A stretch of DNA of 8,140 nucleotides from Faecenecus sp036648855 (GTDB lineage Bacteria > Bacillota_I > Bacilli_A > RF39 > UBA660): the NCBI GenBank assembly GCA_036648855.1, contig JAVWCU010000041.1:1-8140 (forward strand), written 5' to 3'. Numbering within the stretch: the first letter of the stretch is position 1; every line of letters starts with the position of its first letter. The translations under genes and the position numbers were made by a program. The notes under the pieces were generated by a model, which did no database searches, was not told the DNA's origin, and saw only the letters and a list, made by a program, of their open reading frames with translations. Positions 6,233 to 8,140 of the stretch are shown here, one piece after another.

Positions 6233-6261
6233 ATTATACATTAATGTATGAACTTTGACAA
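6233..6261 (-). promoter_or_regulatory. Sigma-A-type promoter of the TasA-like gene
   Basis: The -35 box is TTGTCA (6256-6261), one base from consensus, and the -10 box is a perfect TATAAT (6233-6238), with a 17-bp spacer. The start should be near 6226, giving a leader of only about 17 nt. The spacer and -10 contain the palindrome at 6236-6249. Confidence 0.8.
6236..6249. promoter_or_regulatory. Perfect 14-bp palindrome over the TasA-like promoter (candidate operator)
   Basis: ATACATTAATGTAT is its own reverse complement. It covers most of the -35/-10 spacer and the first three bases of the -10 box, where a bound repressor would block RNA polymerase. It extends imperfectly to TTCAT on one side and ATGAA on the other with one extra base. 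The symmetry is seen; its use as an operator is inferred. Confidence 0.45.
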
Positions 6262-6272
6262 TTACTTTAAAG

Positions 6273-6305
6273 AAAAAACTTAGTTCTTCTAAAATACTAA
6301 GTTTT
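6273..6305 (-). terminator. Intrinsic terminator of tgt
   Basis: AAAACTTAGT (6296-6305) pairs perfectly with ACTAAGTTTT (6275-6284) over an 11-nt loop, followed by a T run (6273-6278) on the minus strand. It lies about 40 bp after the tgt stop and before the promoter of the TasA-like gene, so the two genes are separate transcription units. Confidence 0.85.
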
Positions 6306-6346
6306 CCTATAATTGTATCTTTTAACTTAAGTTTTTAGCAAATATC

Positions 6347-7465
6347 TTAACTATTAGATCCTTCATACTTACTTTTAAACTTGTCTTTATATTCTAATAA
6401 TTTATCAGTCTTTATTGCTTCTCTTAATTCTTCAGTCAACTTAATTAAAAAGCGAATATTATGGATAGATAATAGTCTTCCACCTAATGCTTCATCAGTT
6501 GTTACTAAATGTCTAATATAAGCCCTAGTATAGTTTTTACACGTATAACAGTCACATTCTTCATCTAATGGTGTAAAATCTTCTCTAAACTTCAAATTTT
6601 TCAAATTAATTTTACCATGTCTAGTAAACGCATTTCCATGTCTAGCTATCCTAGTTGGTAAAACACAATCAAAAATATCTACTCCCCTAATAACTCCTTC
6701 AATAATATCCATAGGTTCACCTACACCCATTAAATATCTAACTTTATCTGTTGGTAAATAAGGTGTAGAATTTTCTATCATCTTTAACATTGTTTCTTTA
6801 TCTTCTCCAACCGAAGTTCCACCAATACTATATCCATCAAAATTCATTTTAACTGTTTCTTCAGCACTATATTTACGTAAATCAGCAAACTCTCCTCCTT
6901 GAACAATTCCAAATAATGACTGTTCTTGATTAGAGTGCGTATCATAACCTCTTTTTGCCCATCTGAGAGTCCTATCTACAGATTTTTTCATATAATCATG
7001 ATCAACCGGAAAAGGTGGACATTCATCAAAACTCATTGCTATATCACTATCTAATTTATTCTGAATTTGAATACTAAGTTCCGGAGTTAAAAATAACTTT
7101 GAGCCATCTATATGACTCTTAAAATGAACTCCTTCTTCTGTAATATCTTTTGGTTTAGCTAAAGAAAAGACCTGAAAACCTCCACTATCAGTAAGCATAG
7201 GTCCTTTATAATTCATAAACTTTCTTACTCCACCAGCCTGTTTTATTAAATCTTCTCCAGGTTTAAGCCATAAATGATAAGTATTAGCTAAAATTATCCC
7301 GGCTTTACAATCATATAATTCCTCAGGTGTTAACATTTTAACTGTAGCTCTTGTTCCTACTGGCATAAACATAGGTGTTTCAAAAGTTCCATGGTTTGTC
7401 TCTAAAGTCCCATATCTAGCCCCTGTTTCTTTATCATTATGTAATAAATTATATTTTACTTTCAA
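6347..7465 (-). CDS. tgt: tRNA-guanine(34) transglycosylase (queuine tRNA-ribosyltransferase)
   Basis: The enzyme (EC 2.4.2.29) swaps guanine 34 in the anticodon of GUN tRNAs (Asp, Asn, His, Tyr) for preQ1 in bacteria, or for queuine in some salvagers. The 372-residue length is normal. By alignment from memory with the Zymomonas enzyme, Asp93 (LTDSGGFQ) is the general base, Asp147 (SFDECPPFP) binds the base and Asp266 (DIFDCVLPTR) is the nucleophile. The zinc ligands are Cys304, Cys306, Cys309 and His335. The substrate loop reads GGTSVGE (215-221), where most bacterial enzymes I recall have GGLSVGE or GGLAVGE. The start is TTG (7463-7465), with a perfect AGGAGG 6 nt upstream. The first in-frame ATG would remove 31 residues of the conserved N-terminus. 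No queA or other queuosine gene is visible nearby. Confidence 0.98.
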   Translation of the reverse strand: MKVKYNLLHNDKETGARYGTLETNHGTFETPMFMPVGTRATVKMLTPEELYDCKAGIILANTYHLWLKPGEDLIKQAGGVRKFMNYKGPMLTDSGGFQVFSLAKPKDITEEGVHFKSHIDGSKLFLTPELSIQIQNKLDSDIAMSFDECPPFPVDHDYMKKSVDRTLRWAKRGYDTHSNQEQSLFGIVQGGEFADLRKYSAEETVKMNFDGYSIGGTSVGEDKETMLKMIENSTPYLPTDKVRYLMGVGEPMDIIEGVIRGVDIFDCVLPTRIARHGNAFTRHGKINLKNLKFREDFTPLDEECDCYTCKNYTRAYIRHLVTTDEALGGRLLSIHNIRFLIKLTEELREAIKTDKLLEYKDKFKSKYEGSNS

Positions 7466-7471
7466 AATACC

Positions 7472-7477
7472 CCTCCT
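7472..7477 (-). promoter_or_regulatory. Ribosome binding site fixing the TTG start of tgt
   Basis: AGGAGG within GAGGAGGGG on the minus strand, 6 nt before TTG 7463-7465. No ATG or GTG sits at a suitable distance, so this strong site decides the TTG start. Confidence 0.8.
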
Positions 7478-7488
7478 CTTGTTTTCTA

Positions 7489-7517
7489 ATTATATAAGAA
7501 ATAACAAAAAAAAACAA
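7489..7517 (-). promoter_or_regulatory. Promoter of tgt, embedded in the upstream terminator
   Basis: A perfect -10 TATAAT (7489-7494) is preceded at 17 bp by TTGTTT (7512-7517), which keeps only the TTG of the -35 consensus. The -35 and most of the spacer are the descending stem and T tract of the Gre-like gene's terminator. The -10 is convincing; the -35 is weak. Confidence 0.5.
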
Positions 7518-7534
7518 GAATTATACTTCTTGTT
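7506..7534 (-). terminator. Intrinsic terminator of the Gre-like gene
   Basis: AACAAGAA (7527-7534) pairs perfectly with TTCTTGTT (7513-7520) over a 6-nt loop, followed by nine T (7506-7514) on the minus strand. The first stem bases are the last two bases of the TAA stop codon. Confidence 0.88.
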
Positions 7535-8078
7535 AAAACTTACAGAATGTTTTAGCTTTATCAGCTGGAAGAATATCTGTAATTATTCCTCTTACTTCTT
7601 TACCTTTACTTACTGTATATCTGATTTCTTCTCCAACTCTTTTACCATCAAAATATTTACCATATTCTGACTCCCTAGCAATATATTGATCCATTTCATT
7701 AATTGACATTCCTAAAGTAGTATCTACAAATTGCATCATTTCTTCTTCTTCAATACCATTTGCATAATGCATATCTGCAATAAATACAGTTCCTACATCA
7801 ATAAAATTAGGTTGATATTTAACTAACTCGTAGTTAGATAAAATCCTAGTAGATTGCTCTATTAAATCACTATTATATTCAATTAGTGGATCATTAATAG
7901 TTCTAACGGTTCCTCCGGAAAAGCCATCACTTCCGTCTAATTTAATACTTGTACCGCCTTGTCTTTTTTCTAAAATTCTTTTTTCTATACTCACTCTTGA
8001 ACTTTTTTGAATCTCTCTTATCTTTTCTAATTGATCAGGTAAAATTAAATAAGTTTTATTTTCTTGTATCTTTGACAT
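7533..8078 (-). CDS. GreA/GreB C-terminal-domain protein (secondary-channel RNA polymerase factor-like)
   Basis: The 181-residue product ends in a domain resembling the FKBP-like C-terminal domain of GreA/GreB (PF01272). It runs from about FIDVGTVFIADM (92-103) through YIARESEYGKYFDGKRVGEE (132-151) to GKEVRGIITDIL (159-170), comparable to SPLGKALLGKKVGDEV in GreA. Gre factors enter the secondary channel of RNA polymerase and trigger cleavage of backtracked RNA. The N-terminal part is unlike GreA in sequence but could form the same hairpin: a charged helix (14-40), a glycine-rich loop (41-60) and a second helix (62-84). Asp48 and Asp51 in LDGSDG lie in the loop. I chose ATG 8076-8078 because AAGGGGTG lies 6 nt upstream; the longer frame from GTG 8117 begins inside the promoter. 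It could be a cleavage factor, an anti-Gre factor like Gfh1, or a Rnk-like protein. Confidence 0.78.
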   Translation of the reverse strand: MSKIQENKTYLILPDQLEKIREIQKSSRVSIEKRILEKRQGGTSIKLDGSDGFSGGTVRTINDPLIEYNSDLIEQSTRILSNYELVKYQPNFIDVGTVFIADMHYANGIEEEEMMQFVDTTLGMSINEMDQYIARESEYGKYFDGKRVGEEIRYTVSKGKEVRGIITDILPADKAKTFCKF

Positions 8079-8084
8079 TTTAAA

Positions 8085-8092
8085 CACCCCTT
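8085..8092 (-). promoter_or_regulatory. Ribosome binding site fixing the start of the Gre-like gene
   Basis: AAGGGGTG on the minus strand, 6 nt before ATG 8076-8078. GGGGTG pairs with the CACCUC of 16S rRNA with one G-U wobble. The TasA-like gene has the same GGGGTGT form. Confidence 0.75.
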
Positions 8093-8108
8093 CTTCTTTA
8101 TGCGTTGT

Positions 8109-8137
8109 ATTATACACTACTAAAAGGAATTTGTCAA
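8109..8137 (-). promoter_or_regulatory. Consensus sigma-A promoter of the Gre-like gene
   Basis: TTGACA (8132-8137) and TATAAT (8109-8114) are both perfect and separated by 17 bp, so strong constitutive transcription is expected. The start should be near 8102, with a leader of about 24 nt. The -10 lies inside an 11-bp odd-centred palindrome, TGTATAATACA (8106-8116), which may be an operator or chance. Confidence 0.9.
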
Positions 8138-8140
8138 ATA

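Noticed and set aside
7479..7670. Plus-strand 63-residue open frame
   Set aside because: It lies antisense to the 3' end of the Gre-like gene, runs through its terminator and has no promoter or ribosome site of its own. Its Phe/Tyr/Ser-rich composition is what AT-rich antisense DNA gives.
8079..8117. N-terminal extension of the Gre-like gene from GTG
   Set aside because: The GTG overlaps the -10 box of a perfect promoter and lies upstream of the expected transcript start, while ATG 8076-8078 has a good ribosome site.
1..8140. Mycoplasma-type code (TGA as Trp)
   Set aside because: All genes read to TAA or TAG without needing TGA, and the Trp codons checked are TGG. Absence of TGA stops among eight genes is not enough to claim reassignment.
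1..8140. CRISPR array, tRNA or rRNA gene, insertion sequence, prophage or riboswitch
   Set aside because: I saw no spaced repeats, cloverleaf, transposase or phage genes. All leaders here are short (about 17-25 nt) and cannot hold a riboswitch, including the one before tgt where a preQ1 aptamer might be imagined.

Overview
The window is low in G+C (roughly 30% by eye) and all nine protein genes I can support lie on the minus strand, so transcription runs from high to low coordinates. Strong Shine-Dalgarno sites, near-consensus sigma-A promoters with 17-bp spacers, U-tailed intrinsic terminators, a TasA-like surface protein and a class III-type prepilin all point to a low-GC Bacillota (Bacilli or Mollicutes-like, possibly an uncultured gut lineage). 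That placement is inference. Of the eight stop codons visible, six are TAA and two TAG. The tryptophan codons I checked are TGG and no long frame is interrupted by TGA, so genetic code 11 fits.

From right to left in the direction of transcription: (1) 8137-7506 holds a monocistronic gene for a GreA/GreB-like RNA polymerase factor, with a perfect TTGACA-17-TATAAT promoter and its own terminator. (2) 7517-6273 holds tgt, the tRNA-guanine transglycosylase of queuosine modification, starting at TTG and ending in a strong terminator; its promoter is embedded in the preceding terminator. (3) 6261-5555 holds a stand-alone, membrane-anchored TasA/camelysin-like protein with a perfect 14-bp palindrome over its promoter and a terminator behind it. 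(4) 5531 to about 697 is an envelope operon: a 57-residue single-pass membrane protein, a MacB/LolD-type ABC ATPase, a two-domain FtsX-like permease of 886 residues and a GHL10-type glycoside-hydrolase-like protein. Its first three genes are joined by two TAATG stop-start overlaps. (5) 689-353 encodes an unrecognised 97-residue protein behind an extended -10 element and an inverted repeat. (6) 274-1 is a promoter and the 5' part of a type IV prepilin-like gene that runs off the window.

The left two thirds are therefore mainly about the cell surface: pilin-like protein, wall-glycan hydrolase-like enzyme, ABC export or mechanotransmission complex and a TasA-like protein. The right third is housekeeping (tRNA modification, transcription elongation). 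The most interesting unit is the small membrane protein-ATPase-permease-GHL10 cluster. Type VII ABC systems such as FtsEX are known to control wall hydrolases, and here a candidate wall-glycan hydrolase lies directly behind such a transporter. I see no tRNA, rRNA, CRISPR array, insertion sequence or transposase. No intergenic stretch exceeds 300 bases.
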